Assembly (NCBI GenBank): GCA_002299465.1
Contig: DBNX01000034.1
Location: 1-6,573, forward strand
Direction of reading: 5' to 3'
Length of the DNA stretch: 6,573 bases
Origin: Patescibacteria group bacterium UBA661
Lineage (GTDB): Bacteria; Patescibacteriota; Minisyncoccia; Phycocordibacterales; UBA918
Part shown: in pieces, positions 1 to 4,912 of the stretch
Layout: every line of letters starts with the position of its first letter
Numbering within the stretch: the stretch's first letter is position 1
Notes under the pieces: model-generated
Seen by the model: the letters and a program-made list of their open reading frames with translations, nothing else
What the model was told of the DNA's origin: nothing
Databases searched by the model: none
Program-made: the position numbers and the translations under genes

Positions 1-52
1 AAAAACCCGAGGCAAGACCTCGGGATATCCCGAGGTCTTGCCTCGGGTTTTT
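1..52. terminator. Perfect 52-nt palindrome, bidirectional intrinsic terminator
   Basis: Positions 1-24 are the exact reverse complement of 29-52, and the ATAT centre (25-28) is itself palindromic. Each arm also folds alone: CCCGAGG-CAAGA-CCTCGGG (6-24) and CCCGAGG-TCTTG-CCTCGGG (29-47). The second hairpin is followed by a T run on the plus strand, and the first is preceded by A5, which gives a T run on the minus strand. It can therefore stop transcription in both directions and would insulate the transposase gene from whatever lies to the left. Confidence 0.8.
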
Positions 53-64
53 TGGCGGGAGCGT

Positions 65-70
65 TATACT
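65..70 (+). promoter_or_regulatory. Candidate -10 box for a leaderless transposase mRNA
   Basis: TATACT ends 6 nt before the ATG at 77, so transcription would start at or next to the initiation codon. No Shine-Dalgarno sequence fits between them. There is no convincing -35 box, because the upstream DNA is the terminator palindrome. Confidence 0.4.
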
Positions 71-76
71 TAGACA

Positions 77-763
77 ATGAGTATCCGAACTGTACCTTTA
101 GCGCCGACAGAATTTTTTCATATTTATAATCGCGGCACCGATAAAAGAACTATTTATCTGGACACTGCTGATTATGAACGTTTTTTAGAATTGTTATATA
201 TTTGTAATTCTACTTTTGCAGTCAGTATCCGTGATGTACGAAAGGTGTATAGTTCAATATTTGATTTTGACCGCGGCGAAACCTTGGTAGCGATAGGAGC
301 TTATTGCCTAATGCCAAATCATTTTCATATCCTCTTGACTGCCAATAGTGAAGGCGGAATTAGTCGTTATCTCAGTAAATTAACCACTGGCTATTCGATG
401 TATTTTAATAGACGTTATGATCGGTCTGGGGCACTTTTCCAGGGTAAGTTCAAATCACAACATCTAGACAGTGATGAATATCTCAAATATCTCTATGCCT
501 ACATCCATCTCAATCCGGTAAAGCTGATTGACAAAGAATGGAAAGAGCGGGGGAGTAAAGACGCGGCAAAATCTTTTGATTTTGCCGCGTCTTATCAATA
601 TTCCAGTCTGCCGGATTATCTCGCCGTCGTCCGCAAGGAAAACAAAATCTTAGACCAAAGTCCTTTTCCGTCTTATTTTAATTCTGCCAATCACGTAAGG
701 AGCGAGCTTTTTAATTGGCTTACGCTTTCCAGAGAGAAGGTTCCAGAGGGGAACCCTAGGTAG
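77..763 (+). CDS. REP-associated tyrosine transposase (RAYT, Y1_Tnp/IS200-like)
   Basis: This 228-aa protein belongs to the single-strand-specific HUH/Y1 transposase group domesticated as RAYTs. Such enzymes cut and rejoin DNA at REP-type hairpins through a covalent tyrosine-DNA intermediate. The HUH metal motif is visible as MPNHFHILL (His82, His84). The probable catalytic tyrosine is Tyr142 in YIHLNPVK, and the RSGALFQGKFKSQ block lies between them, as expected of the family. The start is the ATG at 77, directly after a -10 box and without an RBS. Odd feature: codons about 161-172 form a perfect 16-bp inverted repeat in a linker between the catalytic core and the YSSLPDYL segment. Hairpins flank both ends of the gene and may be its substrate repeats. 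The family call is firm; whether it still mobilises DNA is unknown. Confidence 0.9.
   Translation: MSIRTVPLAPTEFFHIYNRGTDKRTIYLDTADYERFLELLYICNSTFAVSIRDVRKVYSSIFDFDRGETLVAIGAYCLMPNHFHILLTANSEGGISRYLSKLTTGYSMYFNRRYDRSGALFQGKFKSQHLDSDEYLKYLYAYIHLNPVKLIDKEWKERGSKDAAKSFDFAASYQYSSLPDYLAVVRKENKILDQSPFPSYFNSANHVRSELFNWLTLSREKVPEGNPR
558..593. repeat. Perfect 16-bp inverted repeat inside the RAYT gene
   Basis: AAGACGCGGCAAAATC (558-573) pairs perfectly with 578-593 around a TTTT loop. It stays in frame and encodes the linker KDAAKSFDFAAS. Such a strong hairpin within codons is not required by the protein and may be a nested palindromic element. Confidence 0.75.
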
Positions 764-770
764 TCTTAGG
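739..770 (+). repeat. Two back-to-back hairpins at the RAYT 3' end
   Basis: GGTTCC-AGAGG-GGAACC (739-755) is followed by CCTAGG-TAGT-CTTAGG (755-770, one G-T pair), whose loop includes the stop codon TAG at 761-763. The second hairpin resembles the CCTAGG-CAAGT-CCTAGG core of the hairpin at 1856-1892. There is no T tail, so it is a poor terminator. It could be a degenerate REP-like element recognised by the adjacent transposase. Confidence 0.45.
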
Positions 771-775
771 CAGCG

Positions 776-784
776 TGCTATACT
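776..784 (+). promoter_or_regulatory. Extended -10 promoter for the membrane-protein cluster
   Basis: TGCTATACT is an extended -10 element (TGn plus TATACT) located 25 nt before the ATG of the 33-aa ORF. No good -35 is visible. The same TGCTATA form precedes the wHTH gene at 4145-4153. Confidence 0.45.
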
Positions 785-809
785 AAATCCAACGCGGTTG
801 TAGTTGCGT

Positions 810-911
810 ATGTTCAATAAAAATTTTTACAAGTTCGTAATGAATTTTGTGGCAGTGGTAACCACTGTTTTGCTGTTCATTATGATTATTGGAATGGGTC
901 TGCGGATGTAG
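810..911 (+). CDS. 33-aa single-pass membrane peptide
   Basis: This short ORF has the start ATG at 810 and the stop TAG at 909-911. It begins with a basic/aromatic stretch (MFNKNFYKF) and continues into an uninterrupted hydrophobic segment of about 20 residues (FVAVVTTVLLFIMIIGMG). That matches a small membrane protein with a positive-inside N-terminus. It sits 26 nt after a promoter-like extended -10, and its stop is 12 nt before the ATG at 924, so it is probably co-transcribed with the next gene. No RBS is evident. I do not recognise a family. It could also be a non-functional leader ORF, but its composition and position favour a real product. Confidence 0.45.
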   Translation: MFNKNFYKFVMNFVAVVTTVLLFIMIIGMGLRM

Positions 912-923
912 GCAGAATTGAGT

Positions 924-1403
924 ATGCTTAAGATTACCGATCAATATTTTTGGAACTTAGTCCTTTTGATTTTTCTCGGATTTTTAGTGGTGATGGGCAC
1001 TATTATCTTGGAAACTGAGGCACGCCTTACGGTGGCGGAGCTTACCATTTTTGATGTGGCACTCGTAGTGTTGGCGACTTGGCGCTTGGCAAGATTTTTG
1101 GGACAAGATTCCGCTACTAAGTTTTTCCGTGAACAATTTTATGATCTAAAAAAGACCGCGCGGTCCTACACTCTAGAAATACCTGTCCACGGTCCCCGGC
1201 GTACCATTTTAGATATTCTCCTTAATCCATGGCAATTGAGTATCGGCTTGGGGGCGGTGGTGATATTTATTTATCTGTTGACTCCGTACGCCGTCTACCC
1301 ACTGCTGATACTCGCTCTGTCTGGGTTGGTGGGTATTTTAGAGATGGCGGCGAATTTATTAACAAAAAAACTACCAACCACCGAACAGTCATACCCGCAG
1401 TAA
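924..1403 (+). CDS. DUF1360-like integral membrane protein
   Basis: The product is 159 aa if started at the ATG (924). A TTG at 918 would add two residues and lies 5 nt after AGG (910-912), so the start is uncertain. Numbering from the TTG, a transmembrane helix spans about residues 13-31. The motif FDVALVVLATWRLARFLGQDSATKFFRE (45-71) follows, then a loop with HGPRRTILDILLNPWQLSIG, then two hydrophobic spans (about 108-124 and 126-147). The order ATxRLxRxLxxD...FRE followed by an NPW segment resembles DUF1360 membrane proteins, but the CPxC-type cysteines usual before the last membrane spans are replaced by NPW. Function is unknown. It sits between a small membrane peptide and a PNPOx-like gene and may share their transcript. 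The family call rests on motif memory only. Confidence 0.55.
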   Translation: MLKITDQYFWNLVLLIFLGFLVVMGTIILETEARLTVAELTIFDVALVVLATWRLARFLGQDSATKFFREQFYDLKKTARSYTLEIPVHGPRRTILDILLNPWQLSIGLGAVVIFIYLLTPYAVYPLLILALSGLVGILEMAANLLTKKLPTTEQSYPQ

Positions 1404-1430
1404 AAATTAACCACTAAAACCAAAACCACT

Positions 1431-1826
1431 ATGCCACTACCAGATGTTTGTCGCACTTTACTCTTACAAGCCGACAGCAAGGCGCTTGGAACAGTTGACG
1501 CTAGGGGTGAGGTAAATATTGTGCCAGTCTCTAGCTTGCGCTTAGAAGGCGATGCGATTATTCTCGTCAATTATTTTTTTAACAAGACACTCAGCAACCT
1601 CAAAGACAATCCGCGGGTATCATTGGTCGCTTGGCAGGGTCTGGTTGGCTATCAAATTAAAGCCACCGCTCGTTACGAGGAGACCGGGGAACTTTTTGAA
1701 TCAGTGGTGAGCTGGATAGCAGAAACCATTCCCGGGCGGTTGGTAAAAGGGGTGGTGGTACTGACTCCGACACAGTGTTTTGACGTGAGTGCGGGCGCTA
1801 CGGCCGGTCAAGAAATATTGCTTTAG
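1431..1826 (+). CDS. Pyridoxamine 5'-phosphate oxidase-like FMN-binding split-barrel protein
   Basis: This 131-aa protein has the pattern of the PNPOx-like flavin-binding split barrel. An N-terminal strand (KALGTVDARGEVNIVPVSSL, about 18-36) is followed by a hydrophobic strand and FFNKTLSNLKDNPRVSLVAW (49-68), then GYQIKATARYEETGELFE (73-90). The NKTLxNLxxNPxVSL block is typical of this family and contributes to flavin phosphate binding in characterised relatives. The length matches short single-domain members that act as dimers. The substrate cannot be read from sequence. True PNPOx activity is doubtful because no pyridoxal pathway genes are nearby, and F420- or haem-binding relatives share the fold. 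The start is the ATG at 1431, 27 nt after the previous stop and without an RBS. A long hairpin follows the stop. Confidence 0.8.
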   Translation: MPLPDVCRTLLLQADSKALGTVDARGEVNIVPVSSLRLEGDAIILVNYFFNKTLSNLKDNPRVSLVAWQGLVGYQIKATARYEETGELFESVVSWIAETIPGRLVKGVVVLTPTQCFDVSAGATAGQEILL

Positions 1827-1855
1827 AAGCGTACTTTTGCTGCATATTGGTGTTA

Positions 1856-1892
1856 ACCCACCTCCCCTAGGCAAGTCCTAGGGGAGGTGGGT
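1856..1892. terminator. Long GC-rich hairpin after the PNPOx-like gene (terminator- or REP-like)
   Basis: A perfect 16-bp stem, ACCCACCTCCCCTAGG (1856-1871) with 1877-1892, encloses a CAAGT loop. It lies 30 nt after the stop and before the rplJ leader, a terminator position, but no T run follows on either strand. Its AGG-CAAGT-CCT apex closely resembles the AGG-CAAGA-CCT apex at 6-24. It may therefore belong to a repeat family. Confidence 0.6.
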
Positions 1893-1907
1893 ACAGCAGA
1901 CAAACTC

Positions 1908-1936
1908 TTTACTAAACTATTTTTTTCTGTTACATT
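1908..1936 (+). promoter_or_regulatory. Candidate promoter of the rplJ-rplL operon
   Basis: TTTACT (1908-1913), a 17-bp spacer and TACATT (1931-1936) with an upstream TG (1928-1929) form a moderate sigma-70-type promoter. Transcription would start near 1943, just ahead of the L10-type leader. Confidence 0.4.
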
Positions 1937-1942
1937 CCTACT

Positions 1943-2050
1943 TACGCAGGCTAATGACAGTTGGTCGCGCTCAGCTAAGCGCGGTAATGAATGTCAAATC
2001 AGACATCCGCCGACCGAGGTCCAATCTATTTTGAGTATTGGGGTCGAAGC
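1943..2050 (+). promoter_or_regulatory. L10-type ribosomal protein leader (autoregulatory RNA)
   Basis: The segment from GACAGTTGGTCG (1956-1967) to CGACCGAGGTC (2011-2021) has the layout of the ribosomal protein L10 leader, where the L10-(L12)4 complex binds its own mRNA and represses translation. GGTCG (1963-1967) pairs with CGACC (2011-2015), enclosing two hairpins: CGCGCT/AGCGCG (1966-1971/1978-1983, sharing two bases with the outer stem) and ATGTC/GACAT (1991-1995/2002-2006). The asymmetric GACAG...GAGGTC flanks resemble the kink-turn site known in other bacteria. A further stem, CCAAT/ATTGG (2021-2025/2037-2041), follows. Position directly upstream of rplJ supports the call. Confidence 0.6.
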
Positions 2051-2054
2051 CTAA

Positions 2055-2074
2055 GACAAACTTTCTCGTTTGTC
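2055..2074 (+). promoter_or_regulatory. Hairpin between the L10 leader and the rplJ start
   Basis: GACAAAC (2055-2061) pairs with GTTTGTC (2068-2074) around TTTCTC. GACAAAC also occurs at 1899-1905 upstream of the leader, so the right arm has an alternative partner if transcription begins earlier. The hairpin ends 40 nt before the rplJ ATG. It could transmit leader folding to translation or be a simple spacer. Confidence 0.4.
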
Positions 2075-2114
2075 CGTGGCCTGTGTTTATCAAATTATAG
2101 TTCACTACAATTAC

Positions 2115-2597
2115 ATGGCCATTACCAAAGCCAAGAAGGAGACCATTCTCGCGAAACTTGAGAAAGTACGCGACAACTCACAGTCGGTAGTGTTTGTGCA
2201 CTACAAAGGTCTCACTGTCGCCAACACCACCGCGCTGCGCAAGGCCTTGCGGGAAAATGGGGTAGGTTACTTTGTTGCCAAAAAGACACTGCTGAAGCGC
2301 GCTTTTGGCGAGAAGTTTACCGGCGAAATGCCGACACTAGATGGTGAGATTGCCATCGCTTACAGTGCAGACGCGATTGCTCCCGCCCAGAACGTAAAGT
2401 CATTTACCACCAAGCATAAGGATAATCTAACCATTGTTGGCGGTATCTTTGAGGGCGTGTTTAAGAACCAAGCCGAGATGATTGAGATTGCTTCGATTCC
2501 ACCACTGGAAACATTGCGTGGTATGTTTGCCCAACTCATCAATTCACCCCGGCAGCGTTTGGCAGTGGTACTCAGTGAGGTGAGTAAGCGAGCGTAG
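2115..2597 (+). CDS. rplJ: Large ribosomal subunit protein uL10 (L10)
   Basis: This 160-aa protein anchors L7/L12 dimers to 23S rRNA at the base of the ribosomal stalk. The RNA-binding N-terminal domain begins AITKAKKETILAKL and contains VVFVHYKGLTVANTTALRKALRENGVGYFVAKKTLLKRA (25-63), the standard L10 core. The C-terminal helix LETLRGMFAQLINSPRQRLAVVLSEV (131-156) is the L12-dimer docking region. The length is slightly below the usual 165-175 aa. The frame stays open back to a TTG at 2070, but that codon lies within the leader hairpin, and homologous L10 proteins begin at the MAITKxKK position, so ATG 2115 is chosen. No RBS is visible. The rplL gene follows 90 nt later, and L10-type leader control is expected. 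Confidence 0.95.
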   Translation: MAITKAKKETILAKLEKVRDNSQSVVFVHYKGLTVANTTALRKALRENGVGYFVAKKTLLKRAFGEKFTGEMPTLDGEIAIAYSADAIAPAQNVKSFTTKHKDNLTIVGGIFEGVFKNQAEMIEIASIPPLETLRGMFAQLINSPRQRLAVVLSEVSKRA

Positions 2598-2622
2598 CGA
2601 CTGTTACGAACTGCCGCGAGTA

Positions 2623-2643
2623 AAATTTTCCCCTAGAAAATTT
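2623..2643 (+). repeat. AT-rich hairpin in the rplJ-rplL spacer
   Basis: AAATTTTC (2623-2630) pairs with GAAAATTT (2636-2643) around CCCTA. It is weak and lacks a T tail, so it should not end transcription. A role in setting the L12:L10 ratio through mRNA processing or stability is conceivable but unproven. Confidence 0.4.
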
Positions 2644-2687
2644 ATCCGCATCGTAAAATTACAACAAAAACAAAATAAAATTATTTT

Positions 2688-3047
2688 ATGACCCAAGAAC
2701 AAATTATCGAAGCCGTAGAGAAAATGACCGTCCTTGAGCTTAATGCACTCGTTAAGGCAATTGAGGAGAAGTGGGGTGTTTCAGCTGCCGCTGTAGCCGT
2801 AGCCGCACCAGGAGCCGCCGTTGCCGCTGAAGAGCAGTCAGAGTTTACCGTTGAACTGACCGAAGGTGGTGCTCAGAAGATTGCTGTGATTAAGGTTGTC
2901 AAGGAAGTCCTCGGGCTTGGCCTAAAGGAAGCTAAGGATCTAGTTGATGGCGCTCCGTCTGTCGTTAAGGAGGGTATGAAGAAAGAAGATGCTGAGACTC
3001 TCAAGAAGAAGCTCGAAGAAGCTGGCGCGAAAGTGACGTTGAAGTAA
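2688..3047 (+). CDS. rplL: Large ribosomal subunit protein bL12 (L7/L12)
   Basis: This 119-aa acidic protein forms the mobile ribosomal stalk, which recruits and activates translational GTPases. The N-terminal dimerisation helices (residues 1-33, TQEQIIEAVEKMTVLELNALVKAIEEKWG) are followed by an Ala/Val-rich hinge (34-50). The conserved globular domain starts at SEFTVELTEGGAQKIAVIKVVKE and includes GLGLKEAKDLVDGAP (76-90) and LKKKLEEAGAKVTL. All parts and the overall length are normal. The start ATG lies in a very A-rich stretch with no Shine-Dalgarno sequence. It is co-transcribed with rplJ and ends at the strong terminator at 3097-3124. Confidence 0.96.
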   Translation: MTQEQIIEAVEKMTVLELNALVKAIEEKWGVSAAAVAVAAPGAAVAAEEQSEFTVELTEGGAQKIAVIKVVKEVLGLGLKEAKDLVDGAPSVVKEGMKKEDAETLKKKLEEAGAKVTLK

Positions 3048-3096
3048 GTTAAGTAAAAACATCTTACGTTTTGTTGGGGTAATTCCTAGCAAATAT

Positions 3097-3124
3097 AAAA
3101 ACAGTCCCGAACGGGACTGTTTTT
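3097..3124. terminator. Bidirectional intrinsic terminator between convergent genes
   Basis: AAAAACAGTCCCG (3097-3109) pairs perfectly with 3112-3124 around AA. The 5' A run and 3' T run give a U tail on both strands. It ends the rplJ-rplL transcript on the plus strand and the 71-aa gene (stop at 3143) on the minus strand. Confidence 0.9.
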
Positions 3125-3142
3125 GTTAGGGTCGGCGCTGGC

Positions 3143-3358
3143 TTAAGACCTTCGTCTAGGTTGATTTATGTCGCGTAAGCCGTTGCACCAGCCGCGAAGG
3201 AACATAGGATGAGAGCTGTTGAGAGCAGGCAGGGCTGCTGTACCAGCAGCGTAGCCGCGGAAGTACTGTTCTTCACCAAAGGTGTTATTCACAGCACAGT
3301 GGGCGGTGTGTTTGCCGTACTCCGAACCACAAAAATGACAACGGTATCGGCTAGCCAT
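3143..3358 (-). CDS. 71-aa zinc-knuckle protein with RMF-like C-terminus
   Basis: The start is well supported: AGGAG (3365-3369) lies 6 nt upstream of the ATG, a promoter sits further upstream, and the bidirectional terminator follows the stop. The N-terminus YRCHFCGSEYGKHTAHC carries Cys7, Cys10, His17 or His20, and Cys21, a plausible CCHC zinc site. The C-terminus YFRGYAAGTAALPALNSSHPMFLRGWCNGLRDI (32-64) recalls the RGYxAG...WLxGWxxA pattern of ribosome modulation factor (RMF), the small protein that helps dimerise and silence stationary-phase ribosomes. If real, this is a zinc knuckle joined to an RMF-like helical hairpin. The resemblance is read by eye over about 35 residues and is not proof of function. 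Lying next to the stalk operon is suggestive at most. Confidence 0.65.
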   Translation of the reverse strand: MASRYRCHFCGSEYGKHTAHCAVNNTFGEEQYFRGYAAGTAALPALNSSHPMFLRGWCNGLRDINQPRRRS

Positions 3359-3364
3359 TGGGAA

Positions 3365-3369
3365 CTCCT
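3365..3369 (-). promoter_or_regulatory. Shine-Dalgarno site of the 71-aa gene
   Basis: AGGAG on the minus strand lies 6 nt before the ATG at 3358 and fixes the start. It is one of only two clear Shine-Dalgarno sites in the window, both on minus-strand genes. Confidence 0.8.
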
Positions 3370-3412
3370 AAAGTTGTTTGCAGGAAACAATTTTTATGCT
3401 TTATCCAGTTCA

Positions 3413-3441
3413 ATTAAATAGTTTTAGACTGATAAAGTCAA
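3413..3441 (-). promoter_or_regulatory. Sigma-70-type promoter of the 71-aa gene
   Basis: On the minus strand, TTGACT (3436-3441), a 17-bp spacer and TTTAAT (3413-3418) each differ from consensus by one base. Transcription would begin near 3406, giving a leader of about 48 nt that contains a small hairpin, TTGTTT-CCTGC-AAACAA (3374-3390). Confidence 0.7.
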
Positions 3442-3518
3442 TTATCCTAATGTCGCGTTTGTCTTGATTGCATCGGGCTCCCCGCTGGAGGCAGGGCTCG
3501 GGGGGAGAATAAAAAACA

Positions 3519-3545
3519 AGGTCCCGCGGTGGGGGGGCGGGACCT
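3519..3545 (-). terminator. Intrinsic terminator of the response regulator gene
   Basis: AGGTCCCGC (3519-3527) pairs with GCGGGACCT (3537-3545). On the minus strand the stem is followed by TTGTTTTTTATT (3518 downwards). It lies 8 nt after the stop codon at 3553 and separates this gene from the promoter of the next minus-strand gene. Confidence 0.85.
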
Positions 3546-3552
3546 AAAGCCA

Positions 3553-3963
3553 TCAGTGAGGCAAAAGTTGTTGCTGAATAACCTCGAGCAACGTAGCTTT
3601 CGTGAGCTTGGTCTTTTTCAGGTACCCAGCCAGGTGCCGGCGCAACTCGGACTGCAGGTTGAGGTTGTCTTCTGATGTCACCATAATTATTTTCAGGTGA
3701 CGTAGCCGGAAGTCGGCGCGGATGGTCTTGATTAGCTCGAGGCCATCAGCGCCCGGTGGCATATTGAAGTCCGTCAGTACCAGATGGTACTGCCAGTCTC
3801 TGTCCGACAGGGCGTTGAGTCGAGTCAGCGCCTCAGCGGTGCTCGAAGCGGTGGTGAAATCGGTAATACCGATTCTTTCCAAAACCATACCGGTCAGGAG
3901 TTGTTGCGCCGGATCGTCTTCGACAACCAAGACACGAAGGGGGAGAAGATTGGAGGCATTCAT
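3553..3963 (-). CDS. Single-domain response regulator (CheY-like receiver)
   Basis: This 136-aa protein is a stand-alone receiver domain. VLVVEDD supplies the acidic Mg-binding residues (Glu15-Asp17). LVLTDFNMPP contains the phospho-acceptor Asp65. MVTS supplies the conserved Thr96, and GYLKKT supplies Tyr114 and Lys117. All catalytic switch residues are present, so it should accept phosphate from a histidine kinase. It has no output domain, so it would signal by protein contact, as CheY and Spo0F do. No kinase gene is in the window. The start ATG at 3963 is fixed by AGGAG (3970-3974) 6 nt upstream. It has its own promoter (4005-4033) and terminator, and is transcribed divergently from the wHTH gene. 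Confidence 0.93.
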   Translation of the reverse strand: MNASNLLPLRVLVVEDDPAQQLLTGMVLERIGITDFTTASSTAEALTRLNALSDRDWQYHLVLTDFNMPPGADGLELIKTIRADFRLRHLKIIMVTSEDNLNLQSELRRHLAGYLKKTKLTKATLLEVIQQQLLPH

Positions 3964-3969
3964 GGCGGT

Positions 3970-3974
3970 CTCCT
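3970..3974 (-). promoter_or_regulatory. Shine-Dalgarno site of the response regulator gene
   Basis: AGGAG on the minus strand lies 6 nt before the ATG at 3963. It decides the start over internal codons. Confidence 0.8.
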
Positions 3975-4004
3975 ACGGTTGAGAGTTAAAGAACCTATTT
4001 TTTT

Positions 4005-4033
4005 ATTATAACATAAAACTACAGTAAAAGCAA
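4005..4033 (-). promoter_or_regulatory. Promoter of the response regulator gene
   Basis: On the minus strand a perfect TATAAT (4005-4010) lies 17 bp from TTGCTT (4028-4033, three of six -35 matches). Transcription would begin near 3998. The -35 overlaps an inverted repeat, CAGTAAAA/TTTTACTG (4022-4029/4053-4060), a possible operator. Confidence 0.65.
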
Positions 4034-4060
4034 ACAAAAAATCAGTACCGATTTTTACTG
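4022..4060. repeat. CAGTA half-site array in the divergent promoter region
   Basis: CAGTAAAA (4022-4029) is mirrored by TTTTACTG (4053-4060). A third CAGTA lies at 4043-4047, 21 bp (two helical turns) from the first. A nested stem, AAAAATC/GATTTTT (4037-4043/4050-4056), is also possible. The location over a -35 box suggests an operator. Confidence 0.35.
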
Positions 4061-4144
4061 AACTTCCTTTCCGAGGGGTCGGTGGACAGGGATACAACAG
4101 GACACCAGTCACTACTTTGTCCAGATTTGCATAATAATTTTGCG

Positions 4145-4153
4145 TGCTATAAT
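4145..4153 (+). promoter_or_regulatory. Extended -10 promoter of the wHTH gene
   Basis: TGCTATAAT carries a perfect -10 with the TGn extension, and no clear -35 is seen. The predicted start near 4160 leaves only about 8 nt before the ATG at 4168, so the mRNA is nearly leaderless and has no RBS. Confidence 0.6.
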
Positions 4154-4167
4154 CACCCCACTTCGGT

Positions 4168-4803
4168 ATGTCTGACCCACTTTCGATTCTTTTTGGGAGT
4201 ACAGCGCGAGTAAAGCTTCTTCGCTTTTTTCTTTTTAATCCATCCAAAGAATTCACCTTTGATGATATGTGTCGGCGGGCTCGCTTAGTTCGGCGAACAG
4301 CACGGACTGAAATTTCCGCCTTAGAAAAAGCTGATGTGATAACAAGACGTACGATTTATGTACAACAGCCCGGCAAAGACAAAAAGTTAAAAGCCCTGGG
4401 CTACGGACTCAACAAAAAATTTCCAGAACTCCAAGCCCTGCAAACTTTTCTTTTTGAAACCGCCCCGATTGATGGCAGGAATCTTTTGCGACACTTACGT
4501 AAAGCGGGGACGCTGGATTTTGTGGCGGTGGCAGGTGTTTTCGTACACGAATTTGAACAAGAGCTGGATGTTCTCGTGGCAATGAAACAAGTCTCGCAAA
4601 CAAAAATTGAGACCGCCATCCGCGCGCTTGAGTCAGAAATTGGAATTGAGATTCGCTACGCGGTGATGACCTCAGAGAATTTACTCTATCGAGTGGGTAT
4701 GAACGACCGCCTAGCGCGAGATGTTTTTGATTACAAACACCAGATTTTGGTTGATCGAATTGGTGTTCGCAATGAGCTTCACACGGGTTCTTACCGTGGT
4801 TAA
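4168..4803 (+). CDS. Winged-helix regulator with degenerate nucleotidyltransferase-like domain
   Basis: In this 211-aa protein, residues 1-75 form a winged helix: SILFGSTARVKLLRFFLFNPSKEFTFDDMCRRARLVRRTARTEISALEKADVI contains the helix-turn-helix, and ITRRTIYVQQPGKDKKLKALGYGLN forms the wing. The C-terminal half (LDFVAVAGVFVHEFEQELDVLVAMKQ, then IETAIRALESEIGIEIRYAVMTSENLLYRVGMNDRLARDVFD) matches the nucleotidyltransferase-fold tail seen in archaeal and Candidate Phyla Radiation wHTH proteins. The catalytic pattern is decayed here: no GS motif follows VAGVF, and only one acidic residue of the usual pair remains at LDVLV. It probably binds DNA and may sense a ligand, but the target is unknown. 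It is divergent from the response regulator gene and lies just upstream of the rRNA promoter. No clear terminator follows. Confidence 0.75.
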   Translation: MSDPLSILFGSTARVKLLRFFLFNPSKEFTFDDMCRRARLVRRTARTEISALEKADVITRRTIYVQQPGKDKKLKALGYGLNKKFPELQALQTFLFETAPIDGRNLLRHLRKAGTLDFVAVAGVFVHEFEQELDVLVAMKQVSQTKIETAIRALESEIGIEIRYAVMTSENLLYRVGMNDRLARDVFDYKHQILVDRIGVRNELHTGSYRG

Positions 4804-4853
4804 GCTGGGTTGTTTTTTTATAAAAACCGTGTTTACACTAACGATTTCTTCCG

Positions 4854-4873
4854 TGTGTATAACCTGTGGAAAA
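4854..4873 (-). promoter_or_regulatory. Pair of adjacent DnaA-box-like 9-mers
   Basis: On the minus strand TTTTCCACA (4865-4873) and TTATACACA (4854-4862) both fit TTWTNCACA and are separated by GG. A third site with one mismatch, TTTACCACA, is at 4896-4904 on the plus strand. The surroundings are AT-rich. No dnaA gene or larger box cluster is visible, so this may be a minor DnaA-binding site and not an origin. Confidence 0.4.
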
Positions 4874-4912
4874 AAGTCTGGACAAAATCTAGTTTTTTAC
4901 CACAACTAAGAC

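Noticed and set aside
2070..2114. N-terminal extension of L10 from TTG 2070
   Set aside because: The codons lie in the leader hairpin, and L10 homologs begin at the MAITKxKK position encoded from 2115.
3478..3507. C/G-rich segment CTCCCCG...CGGGGGGAG as a second terminator
   Set aside because: The pairing is imperfect with a long loop, and the real terminator of the response regulator gene lies at 3519-3545.
3722..4011. Plus-strand reading frames opposite the response regulator gene
   Set aside because: They are antisense shadows of a well-supported receiver gene with full catalytic motifs, RBS, promoter and terminator.
4854..4904. Chromosomal replication origin
   Set aside because: Only two good boxes and one imperfect box are present, with no dnaA, dnaN or rpmH nearby. 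It is kept as a DnaA-box-like site only.
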